This document shows, piece by piece, positions 42,896-50,967 of a DNA stretch of 64,000 nucleotides. This DNA comes from Flavobacterium poyangense. Lineage in GTDB: Bacteria; Bacteroidota; Bacteroidia; Flavobacteriales; Flavobacteriaceae. The stretch lies in assembly GCF_011751075.1 (NCBI RefSeq), contig NZ_JAALLN010000008.1:172466-236465 (forward strand). The letters run 5' to 3'. Both the position numbers and the translations under genes were made by a program. Below the pieces are notes generated by a model. That model saw nothing but the letters and a program-made list of their open reading frames with translations. It did not search any database and was not told the origin of the DNA. The first letter of the stretch is position 1. The number at the start of each line of letters is the position of its first letter.

Positions 42896-43609
42896 TTATA
42901 TCCCAAACTTCACAATCAAAGGTTTGTGGTCACTGTGCATTTTCCAGTCTTCGTAGCTTCCGACTTCAACGCTTTCTAAAACGTTTATAAAATCATTTGA
43001 AGCGAAACAGTAATCCAGATGATAGGGTTTATTTTCGTGTCGATATAAAAACAATGTTGGATGCATTTCTTTTCCCTGCTCCTGATTGAAAAATTTGTGG
43101 TAGACACTGAAAATGTTTTTCTCTGCTAATTTACTCACCACTGCCGAATGATTTGCTTCTCTTCTTGGCTTGTCCCAGATCGTGTTGCTATTGAAATCTC
43201 CAATTAAAATAGTTTTGGTTTCAGAAAGCAGGTTTTCGTAATACTTAATTGCTTTCCAAACCTGAGTTACATATTGTCCGTCTTTATCCTGAGGATTATT
43301 TGCCCATATAGCGAACAAAACAAAATCAACTTTTCCTTTGGTAACTGCAATGGGCAACACGTTTTTGAAATCGGGATTATGACAATCCATAAGTTCGAAG
43401 CGGTAATCGCTATACGAAAAAACACCAAGTCCTTTGTTTACATTTTCACCATACCAAAGCATAGCTGTTGGCTTTGGAATAGTTGCAGCAAATTTTAATC
43501 TTTCGATATTTTCACATTCGGGAATTATCAGAATATCCGGTTGGTGAACCAAAATAAAGGCTGCTTTTTTTCTGAAAGCCATATTGCAATTCCAGGTTAT
43601 GATTTTCAT
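42896..43609 (-). CDS. Endonuclease/exonuclease/phosphatase family protein
   Basis: The 237-residue product has the EEP fold motifs: start MKIITWNCNMAFRKKA with the metal-binding Asn, DILIIPECEN with the catalytic Glu, LIGDFNSNTIWD (GDFN) and the terminal SDHKPLIVKF (SDHxP). It has no signal peptide and is expected to act in the cytoplasm on nucleic acid or a phosphodiester. The substrate is unknown. It is followed by a same-strand GNAT and NIPSNAP pair upstream in transcription order, with 13-nt spacing. Confidence 0.88.
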   Translation of the reverse strand: MKIITWNCNMAFRKKAAFILVHQPDILIIPECENIERLKFAATIPKPTAMLWYGENVNKGLGVFSYSDYRFELMDCHNPDFKNVLPIAVTKGKVDFVLFAIWANNPQDKDGQYVTQVWKAIKYYENLLSETKTILIGDFNSNTIWDKPRREANHSAVVSKLAEKNIFSVYHKFFNQEQGKEMHPTLFLYRHENKPYHLDYCFASNDFINVLESVEVGSYEDWKMHSDHKPLIVKFGI

Positions 43610-43622
43610 CTTAACTTTACTT

Positions 43623-44069
43623 TTATGCTATTTTCTCTTTCAACTCAAATAAAACATAGCCACCATTTTCGTTCTCACTTCTCTCTTTCTCAATGAATCC
43701 AACTTTCCTATAAAATTCAATTGCTTCTGTATTTTTATCGTGGCATTTTAACGTTACAGGAAATTTTGTTTTTTCCAGTACAGCTTTTAAAAGTGCTTTG
43801 CCTATCCCACATTTATGAAATGCCTTATCAATATACAAATGGTGAATAAAATTATCCTGCATCCAGACCGCTATAAACCCAACTACTTTTTCGTCATACA
43901 AGGCTGTTAAGATAAATTCCCCTTCTGTCTGATCATCAAAATCCGGCAAATCGAATGTAGTTGGATCAGCCCACACAAAAGTATCCTGACGCACTTTTAG
44001 AAAGAGATGTCGTAGCGAATCTAAATTGCTTTTCCTGAATTCGATAATCTTTAAGGAATCGTTCCGCAT
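43623..44069 (-). CDS. GNAT family N-acetyltransferase
   Basis: The 148-residue product shows the acetyl-CoA binding motif A (HHLYIDKAFHKCGIGKALLKAVL; the QxxGxG/A variant reads KCGIGK) and C-terminal motif B FYRKVGFIEKER. It acetylates an unknown amine. It lies 10 nt after the NIPSNAP gene and 13 nt before the EEP gene on the same strand, so the three are probably an operon. Confidence 0.87.
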   Translation of the reverse strand: MRNDSLKIIEFRKSNLDSLRHLFLKVRQDTFVWADPTTFDLPDFDDQTEGEFILTALYDEKVVGFIAVWMQDNFIHHLYIDKAFHKCGIGKALLKAVLEKTKFPVTLKCHDKNTEAIEFYRKVGFIEKERSENENGGYVLFELKEKIA

Positions 44070-44079
44070 CTTTAGGCTA

Positions 44080-44475
44080 TCAATTAGGGGAATAACTTGT
44101 TTTGATCATTGTTCTGTCTTCAATATTTCCGAGTAGATCACCGAACTTTGCGCTGGTTTGTTTTTTAATTTCTATCCATTCTTTATCTGCTTTGAAATTC
44201 GCCCATGCTGCTTTCATAGTGGCTTCATCGGGCCATTCCAGCAGATAAACAAACTCGGTTTTACTTTCTGACTTTGATTCCCAAATAGAATTAATTTTAA
44301 AGTTGTATTTCTTCATGATCACCATAGCCTGATCCCGGAAACGATCATGAAAGTCTTTTTTATTCTTTTCGAATATCTCGTAGATACGCAATTGGTAAAT
44401 TGGACTAGTATTTGCTTTTTGGGCTTTCATTCCAAAAGAAATAAGGAATACTAAAATCAAAAAATGTAGTTTCAT
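44080..44475 (-). CDS. NIPSNAP family protein with signal peptide
   Basis: The 131-residue product has a signal peptide (LILVFLISFGMKAQ) followed by one NIPSNAP-like ferredoxin fold. Visible elements are YQLRIYEIFEKNKKDFHDRFRDQAMVIMKKY, SIWESKSESKTEFVYLLEWPDEATMKAAWANFKAD and the terminal region. The function of secreted bacterial NIPSNAP proteins is not known. It is the first gene of the probable three-gene operon. Confidence 0.82.
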   Translation of the reverse strand: MKLHFLILVFLISFGMKAQKANTSPIYQLRIYEIFEKNKKDFHDRFRDQAMVIMKKYNFKINSIWESKSESKTEFVYLLEWPDEATMKAAWANFKADKEWIEIKKQTSAKFGDLLGNIEDRTMIKTSYSPN

Positions 44476-45074
44476 TTTACTTTTATTAAAATTTAATTTG
44501 CGAAAGTTTAATTAATTGGTGTATAAAATTAATCCTTTTTTCATTACAAAAATGAATCTAATTTTGAATTTTCGTTGCTTTCCAGCCAATCAATTTAGAG
44601 ATAAATCTACTTATACTTTAACTCAATCTATCGCTTAAATTTTGGCTAAAGCCGAGATTTTCTTGATTCCGATTCCGTTGGTTAAAACCAACGGCTATTG
44701 AAAAAAAACTATAGTTTTATTTTTTTGAAATTGAATTTATGCCTGATAACCTCAACCCGATTATTCATCTATTGACAATACTACCTAACAATCGAGTTAA
44801 AAGAATTTCAATAATTTTCATGAATTGAATTTTATAAGCTTAGAAATAATCTTTTTAATCCATTTAATCTGTGGCATAATAAAAAGTAGTAGTCACAGAT
44901 TTCACTGATTTAAAGGATTTTTTTTCTGAGCTTATTAGTATTCAAAAATCGAATTCAGCTTAAAACTAAATTTCATTTTATCTAATCTCCTTACTGACAA
45001 ATCATAAAACTTACAGTCGTTCAAACACTTAAAATCTTTCGATTTTTAAATTTTTTAATCATTAAATTATACCC
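44476..45074. repeat. Repeat-bearing intergenic stretch
   Basis: No gene supported over 600 nt. It contains GCTAAAGCCGAGATTTTCTTGATTCC with a short hairpin CCGTTGGTT/AACCAACGG (44675-44694). Further right is CAGATTTCACTGATTTAAAGGATT with a partly inverted neighbour AATCCATTTAATCTGTG. Both look like dispersed flavobacterial intergenic phrases. Confidence 0.5.
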
Positions 45075-45082
45075 TATATTTG
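45075..45082 (+). promoter_or_regulatory. Putative -7 box of dnaX
   Basis: TATATTTG matches TAnnTTTG, 20 nt before the dnaX ATG. Confidence 0.5.
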
Positions 45083-45102
45083 CTATCGAATAATAAAGGA
45101 AT

Positions 45103-46188
45103 ATGGAACAATTTGTAGTATCGGCACGTAAATATCGCCCGCAGACATTTAAGGATGTTGTGGGGCAGAAAGCCATTACCAACACCTTGCTGAATGCCAT
45201 AGAAAGCAATCACCTTGCTTCTGCTTTATTATTTACAGGACCACGTGGAGTTGGTAAAACCACCTGCGCGCGTATTTTGGCCCGAAAAATCAATCAACCC
45301 GGATATGATGATCCTAATGAAGATTTTGCATTTAACGTTTTTGAGTTAGATGCGGCTTCAAACAACTCGGTTGACGATATTCGTAACTTGATTGATCAGG
45401 TTCGAATCCCGCCACAAACCGGTCAATACAAAGTTTATATTATTGACGAGGTTCACATGTTATCTTCAGCAGCTTTTAATGCTTTTCTGAAAACATTAGA
45501 GGAACCGCCAAAACATGCTATTTTTATCTTAGCGACTACTGAAAAACACAAAATTATTCCAACGATTTTATCGCGTTGTCAGATTTTTGATTTCAAAAGA
45601 ATTACTGTCAAAGATGCAAAAGAGCACTTGGCAGATGTTGCGACAAGCCAGGGAATCAGTTTTGAAGATGATGCTTTGCACATTATTGCTCAAAAAGCAG
45701 ATGGTGCGATGCGTGATGCTTTATCTATTTTTGACCGTGTGGTTTCTTTTTGCGGAACCAATTTAACACGTCAGGCTGTAACAGAGAACTTAAACGTCTT
45801 AGATTACGAAACTTACATATCAATTACCGATTTACTGCTAGAGAATCAGATTCCTGAACTTTTACTGGCCTACAATGATATTCTGGCAAAAGGTTTTGAC
45901 GGACATCATTTTATTGCAGGACTGGCTTCACATTTCAGAGATCTACTGGTAAGTAAAACTCCGGCTACTATCGCTTTACTTGAAGTTGGTGAGCAGGCGC
46001 AACAAATGTACGGTGTGCAATCTCAAAAATGCTCTCAGGACTTTTTACTAAAAGGAATTGATATTGCAAACGATTGTGATTTAAAATACAAACTAAGTCA
46101 AAATCAGCGTTTACTGGTTGAATTATGTTTAATGCAACTGGCCTCTATCAACTTTGATGGAGAAAAAAAAAAGCTGAGCAATTCATAA
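45103..46188 (+). CDS. dnaX: DNA polymerase III subunit gamma (0-frame product of dnaX)
   Basis: The 361-residue clamp-loader ATPase starts MEQFVVSARKYRPQTFKDVVGQ. Motifs are Walker A GPRGVGKTT, Walker B VYIIDEVHML, sensor 1 FILATTEKHKIIPTILSRCQIFDF and sensor 2 GAMRDALSIFDRV. The four-cysteine zinc module usual in DnaX is absent; the region between CARILARKI and FELDAASN is a short acidic loop without cysteines. The 0 frame ends at 46188, right after a run of ten A. The rest of the usual DnaX protein continues in the -1 frame (46173-46856). The short product corresponds in layout to E. coli gamma. Confidence 0.92.
   Translation: MEQFVVSARKYRPQTFKDVVGQKAITNTLLNAIESNHLASALLFTGPRGVGKTTCARILARKINQPGYDDPNEDFAFNVFELDAASNNSVDDIRNLIDQVRIPPQTGQYKVYIIDEVHMLSSAAFNAFLKTLEEPPKHAIFILATTEKHKIIPTILSRCQIFDFKRITVKDAKEHLADVATSQGISFEDDALHIIAQKADGAMRDALSIFDRVVSFCGTNLTRQAVTENLNVLDYETYISITDLLLENQIPELLLAYNDILAKGFDGHHFIAGLASHFRDLLVSKTPATIALLEVGEQAQQMYGVQSQKCSQDFLLKGIDIANDCDLKYKLSQNQRLLVELCLMQLASINFDGEKKKLSNS
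46163..46173 (+). promoter_or_regulatory. A10-G slippery site in dnaX
   Basis: Ten A (46163-46172) and a G read GAA AAA AAA AAG in frame 0, so A AAA AAA forms a perfect -1 slippery heptamer. A GGAG lies directly before it. A single-base reading error or transcriptional slippage here joins the gamma frame to the long tau extension. I see no strong downstream stem-loop. Confidence 0.65.
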
Positions 46189-46856
46189 TACCACCTGTTT
46201 ACTTTAAAAATGGAGGTTATTCTATTGTTGAAGTTCAATCTCCTAAAGGTGAAACTCCAAGTGTTGAAATTCCAAATTCTAAGATTCAAGATTCAAATTC
46301 CGGGGTTACACAAGGCACTTCGACTACTGAAAATCAAGAAACTGCTGCAAATACAAATGCTGTAGCTCCGAAGACGGAGACTGACACTGAGCAAAAAATT
46401 TCTGCTTTTTCATTATCCAGTATTCGCAAAAAGAAAGAACTGGAAGCGAACAGTAAATCATATGTAAGACCTACCGGTACTTTACCAACAGAAGAGTTTA
46501 CCGAAACCGAAATGTTATTGCACTGGAACAAATATGCAGAACGTCTGGGCAACAAAGGTCTTAGAATTATGCAATCGTTATTACTCATTAACGACCCTAC
46601 TCTAAATGGAACTGTTATTACGCTTGAATTACCTAATGAGGGTTCTAAATTAGATTTTGAAAGCCAGATTCATGGCCTTTTAGGACATTTAAAAGGACAT
46701 CTACACAATCACGATATTACCATTGAAGTTGTCGTAAACGAAAAAGTTGAAGCCAGACGTAGTTTTAACGATCAGGACCGCTACAATCGTTTACTAGAAA
46801 TCAATCCAAACATTGAACTTTTACGTTCCACATTTGGATTGGATTTACATTCATAG
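46173..46856 (+). CDS. dnaX: Tau-specific extension of dnaX in the -1 frame
   Basis: From the A run onward the -1 frame is open for 227 codons to 46856. It begins AEQFIIPPVYFKNGGYSIVE, passes through a Thr/Ser/Glu-rich linker and then SAFSLSSIRKKKELEANSKSY. It ends with a folded domain EMLLHWNKYAERLGNKGLRIMQSLL...LDLHS, which matches the C-terminal part of Bacteroidota DnaX in layout. It has no start of its own before Met in EMLLHW, so it is most likely reached by slippage, giving a tau product of about 584 residues. A sequencing indel in the A run is the simple alternative. Confidence 0.7.
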   Translation, partial: AEQFIIPPVYFKNGGYSIVEVQSPKGETPSVEIPNSKIQDSNSGVTQGTSTTENQETAANTNAVAPKTETDTEQKISAFSLSSIRKKKELEANSKSYVRPTGTLPTEEFTETEMLLHWNKYAERLGNKGLRIMQSLLLINDPTLNGTVITLELPNEGSKLDFESQIHGLLGHLKGHLHNHDITIEVVVNEKVEARRSFNDQDRYNRLLEINPNIELLRSTFGLDLHS

Positions 46857-46863
46857 GTATAGA

Positions 46864-46990
46864 AACACAAATTACACTAATTTTCACTAATTCTTTTTAT
46901 TAATCTTTGCGTATAAAAATTCTTGTAATTCTTAGTGAAATTTATATTTTAAAATGATAACGATTAGTGTAAATCAGTGTAATTCGTGTT
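46864..46990. repeat. Inverted repeat of a dispersed intergenic phrase
   Basis: AACACAAATTACACTAATTT... at 46864-46891 and its inverted copy at 46963-46990 (ATTAGTGTAAATCAGTGTAA...) agree at most positions. It lies between the convergent dnaX and oxidoreductase genes. Confidence 0.65.
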
Positions 46991-46994
46991 AAAT

Positions 46995-47573
46995 TTATTT
47001 GTTTCGAAGCCCGAAATTATAAACTTGTTCGAGCCATTTTGCTCTTTGAAGACCGTTGCCTGTTTTAACAATTCCGATGTAACTTACTTTTACCGGTTTT
47101 ATACCGCAGAATTCGAGAGTTGCTTTTTTTAACTGATTGACACTTGGTCTTCCATAAAACAAGCGGTAATACCAACCGGGTTGATCTAAAGTTGTAATAA
47201 TATGTGCTGTTTTCCCTTTAAGCAATTTATCCCACCAAACGGAATTTTCTCTGTATTGAAAAGCCATACCGGGTAAAAACAATCTGTCGATAAAACCTTT
47301 TGTGATTGCCGGTAAACCACCCCACCATACCGGATGAATCCAAACCAAGTGATCTGCTTTTTGTATTTTTTCCCAGGATTCCAGCAAATCCGGCTCTAAT
47401 TCGGTTCTTTCCTGATATCCGAATTGCAGATTGGGACTAAACTTTAAATCGACAATAGTAATCGTTTCTACTGCAGCTTTGGAGTCCAATGCCCCTTTTT
47501 TATAAGCATCGGCAATTGCAAAATTAAAACTCTTTGCATTAGGGTGGCCGTTAATAATTAGAATGTTTTTCAT
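46995..47573 (-). CDS. NAD(P)H-dependent oxidoreductase, flavodoxin-like fold
   Basis: The 192-residue product from ATG 47573 (MKNILIINGHPNAKSFN) has the NQO/MdaB-type FMN/FAD-binding loop INGHPNxxSFN. DHLVWIHPVWWGGLPAITKGFIDRLFLPG is the segment that contacts flavin and substrate, and ITTLDQPGWYYRLFYG a later family element. It probably reduces quinones with two electrons from NAD(P)H. Its start lies 6 nt after the stop of the preceding saccharopine dehydrogenase-like gene, so they form an operon. Confidence 0.87.
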   Translation of the reverse strand: MKNILIINGHPNAKSFNFAIADAYKKGALDSKAAVETITIVDLKFSPNLQFGYQERTELEPDLLESWEKIQKADHLVWIHPVWWGGLPAITKGFIDRLFLPGMAFQYRENSVWWDKLLKGKTAHIITTLDQPGWYYRLFYGRPSVNQLKKATLEFCGIKPVKVSYIGIVKTGNGLQRAKWLEQVYNFGLRNK

Positions 47574-47579
47574 TTTCAA

Positions 47580-48620
47580 TTAGCTTATTTTTATATTGAT
47601 TGAATCATTATTATTCAATGCATCATAAATTTCCTGTGGTAGATGCATTTGGTGACTAAAATAAATTCCGCTATCTAAAGTCAATTCCAACATTTTTTCG
47701 ATATGTAAAACGGTAGAGAATGCGGTTAATTCAGCTTGTCCTCTCATACTCTGCAAACTAACTTTTCTTGTTTTATCTTTTGTTTTGTCTTTTGTTTTAA
47801 TACTGATTTCAAAAACAGTCTGATCCCCTTTTCCACTAGCCCCAAACAACCACTGTCTTTCTTTTAAAATCATAATGTTAAAAATTCTAAACGATTGAAG
47901 ATACCCCATTATCCTAGTAATAAATTTAGAATTATAAGTCATTTTAGAAGAAACGGTCGGTATTTTTTCTATTTGATTAAAGATAAACAACTCCGGAACA
48001 TCCAGATTATAAACTTGGCGTTTTCCTATTCCGAATGAGAAATTAAATTTTTCGGAATCCAGAAAATGTTTAACTTTTTGAGGTTTGTTATCTTTATAAA
48101 CAAAAAAGGGTTTACATACATTTTTAGCCAAAAAATCGGCAGAACTTTTCCCGGCCAAGTCTTTTACGGAATAATAAATATAAAGATTCGCTTCTATAAT
48201 ATTGCGTTTATCCGGGGCTACAAAACCAACTAAACTCCCAACAATTCCCCCCATCCAACCGGAACTAAAAACGATATGGCTCTTTATGTACTCTTTATTT
48301 TCTTTGGCTAAATCATAAGCGACTGTTAAGTCCGGAGTTGGTTTTGTAATATCAATATAGTCGAGTTGATTTTCTATTGCAAACCTTAAAATTTCATTGC
48401 CACTGTCTTTTGTACACAATACAATCAGATCTATTTTATTATCCAGTATAGCTTTAAAGGTTTTTGAATTGGTCACATCAATAACCATATCGTTTGGGTT
48501 ATTGCCGGATTTGCGGCTTCCGACAAACAGGTGATAGTTTGGATTCCTACTTTTAAGAATACGTAATATTGTTTTACCAATTAATCCTGTTCCTCCAATT
48601 ATTAAAATATTTTTATTCAT
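47580..48620 (-). CDS. Saccharopine dehydrogenase-like NAD(P)-binding protein
   Basis: The 346-residue product has the N-terminal Rossmann loop ILIIGGTGLIGKTILRIL. It shows the family order LIVLCTKDSGNEILRFAIENQLDYIDI, then FSSGWMGGIVGSLVGF. The C-terminal domain is probably for a substrate that I cannot name. It resembles saccharopine dehydrogenase-type reductases, not the lysine enzyme itself. The gene is preceded on its strand by a Crp/Fnr regulator (62 nt) and followed after 6 nt by the flavodoxin-fold oxidoreductase. Confidence 0.78.
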   Translation of the reverse strand: MNKNILIIGGTGLIGKTILRILKSRNPNYHLFVGSRKSGNNPNDMVIDVTNSKTFKAILDNKIDLIVLCTKDSGNEILRFAIENQLDYIDITKPTPDLTVAYDLAKENKEYIKSHIVFSSGWMGGIVGSLVGFVAPDKRNIIEANLYIYYSVKDLAGKSSADFLAKNVCKPFFVYKDNKPQKVKHFLDSEKFNFSFGIGKRQVYNLDVPELFIFNQIEKIPTVSSKMTYNSKFITRIMGYLQSFRIFNIMILKERQWLFGASGKGDQTVFEISIKTKDKTKDKTRKVSLQSMRGQAELTAFSTVLHIEKMLELTLDSGIYFSHQMHLPQEIYDALNNNDSINIKIS

Positions 48621-48682
48621 CAGTATTTATTGTTTGCAACAAAAATAATGATGTAATATCCCTCAGAAACTGGACAAATGTC

Positions 48683-49243
48683 CTATAAAACAGCTTTTCG
48701 AATACGACTTAAATGCCTTGGAGTAACCCCTAAAAAAGAAGCTAAATAATGTAATGGAATCAACTTAATGTAGTGCGGATGATTTTCAAAAAGCGTTTCG
48801 TAACGTTCTTTCCCGCTAAGTTTCTGGAAAGATAAAATTCGTTGTTCCAAATTTATATATTGCATTTCGGCAATTACTCTTCCCACTTTTTGCCAATGGA
48901 TACTGTTCTCGTAAAGATGCGCTATCTGTTCGTGACTTATCACTTCAAGTTCCGTATCAAATAAAGCCTGAATATTTTCTTCGGTTGGTTTCTGCGTAAT
49001 AAGACTGGTAAAAGCAGTCATAAATTCATTCTCGAATGTGATACAATTTGTTATTTCTTCCCCTTCATTATTCATATAAAAAGAGCGCAAAGCTCCTGAT
49101 TTTATAAGAACAATTTCTTTGGCAATCTGGTTTTCCCGAATTAAAAAATCTCCTTTTTTTAATTTCCTTTTCACAATTAAGCCGTCCAGCTTATCTAGTT
49201 CCTGTAGCGGTAAAATCTGAAGAGATTGAAATATTAATTTCAT
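48683..49243 (-). CDS. Crp/Fnr family transcriptional regulator
   Basis: The 186-residue product has an N-terminal cyclic-nucleotide-binding-type beta-roll (FLIRENQIAKEIVLIKSGALRSFYMNNEGEEI) without clear cAMP-binding Arg or FNR cysteines. A C-terminal helix-turn-helix reads LHYLASFLGVTPRHLSRIRKAVL. It probably regulates the redox genes downstream in the same direction. The effector is unknown. Confidence 0.88.
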   Translation of the reverse strand: MKLIFQSLQILPLQELDKLDGLIVKRKLKKGDFLIRENQIAKEIVLIKSGALRSFYMNNEGEEITNCITFENEFMTAFTSLITQKPTEENIQALFDTELEVISHEQIAHLYENSIHWQKVGRVIAEMQYINLEQRILSFQKLSGKERYETLFENHPHYIKLIPLHYLASFLGVTPRHLSRIRKAVL

Positions 49244-49285
49244 TATATCGTATTTCGAGTAAAAGGATTTAAAAGAATCAGAACT

Positions 49286-49882
49286 TTAAGAATCAATTGT
49301 TTTTTCGGCAGGGCTAAAAATCTTCTCAATTCTTCTGTCCGGAATCAGCCATAAAAAAGCTACTATCAAGTAACAGGCACCCGAAATCCATTCGTAGTAA
49401 AAAGAAGAAACGATACCAACAAAGTATAAAACTACTGAAGCTTTTCCTTTTAGATCTTTCCCCAGCGCTTTACTTAAAGAAGAGTTTTTTCCTTCTACCT
49501 GAATGATATTTTTTTGAAGTATATTGTACGCTATCGCACAAAGCATCAGAATAATTCCGTATAAAGCCATGGAAGCTTTAGCAAAATTGTGCTCGCCCAT
49601 CCAGCCTGTTGAAACCGGAATCAGAGACAACCAAAAAAGTAAATGCAGGTTACTCCAAAGCACCTTCCCATTTACTTTAGACAAACCATGCACTAAATAA
49701 TGGTGATTGTTCCAATAAATTCCGACATAAATAAAACTCAAAACATAACTCAAAAACTTTGGAATAAGCGGTTTTAAATCTGCAAATTCATTTCCTTGTG
49801 GAACTTTAATTTCCAGAATCATAATGGTTATTATAATTGCTAATACACCATCACTAAAGGCTTCAAGTCTTGTTTTATTCAT
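49286..49882 (-). CDS. TMEM175/DUF1211-type potassium channel-like protein
   Basis: The 198-residue protein starts MNKTRLEAFSDGVLAIIITIMILEIKVP, carrying the RxxxFSDG signature that lines the pore in TMEM175 channels. About five to six membrane helices follow (for example LSYVLSFIYVGIYWNNHHYL and LHLLFWLSLIPVSTGW). Bacterial members assemble as tetramers and pass K+. The gene lies 42 nt before the Crp/Fnr gene in transcription order, so it may be in the same transcript. Confidence 0.88.
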   Translation of the reverse strand: MNKTRLEAFSDGVLAIIITIMILEIKVPQGNEFADLKPLIPKFLSYVLSFIYVGIYWNNHHYLVHGLSKVNGKVLWSNLHLLFWLSLIPVSTGWMGEHNFAKASMALYGIILMLCAIAYNILQKNIIQVEGKNSSLSKALGKDLKGKASVVLYFVGIVSSFYYEWISGACYLIVAFLWLIPDRRIEKIFSPAEKTIDS

Positions 49883-49948
49883 TTATTATGTACGTTTAAA
49901 AGTTTGCTATGAATTTCACGAATTTACAGTAATTTTTCTGTTTAATTT

Positions 49949-49978
49949 AAAATGCCAATTTTTGCAAATTGGCATTTT
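49949..49978 (-). terminator. Intrinsic terminator of the ppx transcript
   Basis: The perfect 13-bp stem AAAATGCCAATTT/AAATTGGCATTTT has a 4-nt loop. A/T tracts lie on both sides, so it can work in both directions. It is 62 nt after the ppx stop on the minus strand. Confidence 0.78.
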
Positions 49979-50039
49979 AAAATATCTTGTGACCTTGCTT
50001 TGCTTCGGTCGGGCGTTGTAAAAACTGACTTGTCTACTT

Positions 50040-50930
50040 TTAAATTTTACCGTAGTACATGGCTTTTACAATTCCGTCGGAAAGTCCTATTTTGGGAACA
50101 TAAATCTGGCGGGCACCACTCCATTTCATTGCGTTCAGATAAATTCTTGTGGCATGAATAATTACGTCGGCACGATCTGAGTTTAGTCCTAATTCCGCGA
50201 TTCTTTGTTCGTAGGTCAACGAATTTAAAAAAGCGTATTGTGAATTGATATAAATGTACGAAAGCGGTTTTTCCTGTTGCTTCCCGGACATTTTAAACAA
50301 TTTATTAATATTTCCACCGGAACCTATTAAGGTAACTTCTTCGTAGCCTTCGGTATTGGTCCTGATCCATTTTTCGATTTCATCCCACACCACATCGTGA
50401 ACCATATTATTTAGCAAACGAACGGTTCCGGCTTTGAACGATCTCGAGTTAATCATTTTTCCATCAGAGAATAGCGTAAATTCTGTGCTACCACCGCCCA
50501 CATCTACAAAAAGATAGGTTTCATCAGTTCTTAATAAATGATGCAAATCTGTTGAAGCAATAATTGCGGCCTCTTTTTTACCGTCTATGATTTCGATTTT
50601 TATATCGGCTTTTTTCTTAATTAAAGCCACAACTTCTTTGGCATTATAGGCCTCGCGCATTGCTGAAGTTGCAAACGCCATATAACGTTCTACTTTATGT
50701 ACTTTCATCAAAAGGCTAAATGCTTTCATCGCATCTACCATTCGATCTATATTTTGTTCTGAAATTTCTCCAACTGTAAAGGCATCTTGCCCCAAACGAA
50801 TCGGAACACGAACAAGCGAACTTTTATTAAATTGTGGTTCTTTGCCTTCTTGTTCTACAACATTCGATATCAGAAGCCTCATGGCGTTCGATCCGATATC
50901 TATTGCTGCGTATTTTCTTATACTAATCAT
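50040..50930 (-). CDS. ppx: Exopolyphosphatase / Ppx-GppA phosphatase
   Basis: The 296-residue product is the short two-domain form of the Ppx/GppA family. It starts YAAIDIGSNAMRLLISNV (phosphate-1 loop DIGSNxxRL), has FATSAMREA, the phosphate-2 loop FVDVGGGSTEFTLF and GSGGNINKL. It should degrade polyphosphate or pppGpp from the end. It lies 37 nt after ppk1, which makes and reverses polyphosphate. Confidence 0.9.
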   Translation of the reverse strand: MISIRKYAAIDIGSNAMRLLISNVVEQEGKEPQFNKSSLVRVPIRLGQDAFTVGEISEQNIDRMVDAMKAFSLLMKVHKVERYMAFATSAMREAYNAKEVVALIKKKADIKIEIIDGKKEAAIIASTDLHHLLRTDETYLFVDVGGGSTEFTLFSDGKMINSRSFKAGTVRLLNNMVHDVVWDEIEKWIRTNTEGYEEVTLIGSGGNINKLFKMSGKQQEKPLSYIYINSQYAFLNSLTYEQRIAELGLNSDRADVIIHATRIYLNAMKWSGARQIYVPKIGLSDGIVKAMYYGKI

Positions 50931-50967
50931 GCTCCCTTTATGATTTGGTTTTATTTTGTATTCTGTA

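Noticed and set aside
46512..46856. Independent small gene starting at the Met of EMLLHW
   Set aside because: The frame is open continuously from the dnaX A run, and the product is the usual C-terminal domain of DnaX. A separate gene is unlikely.
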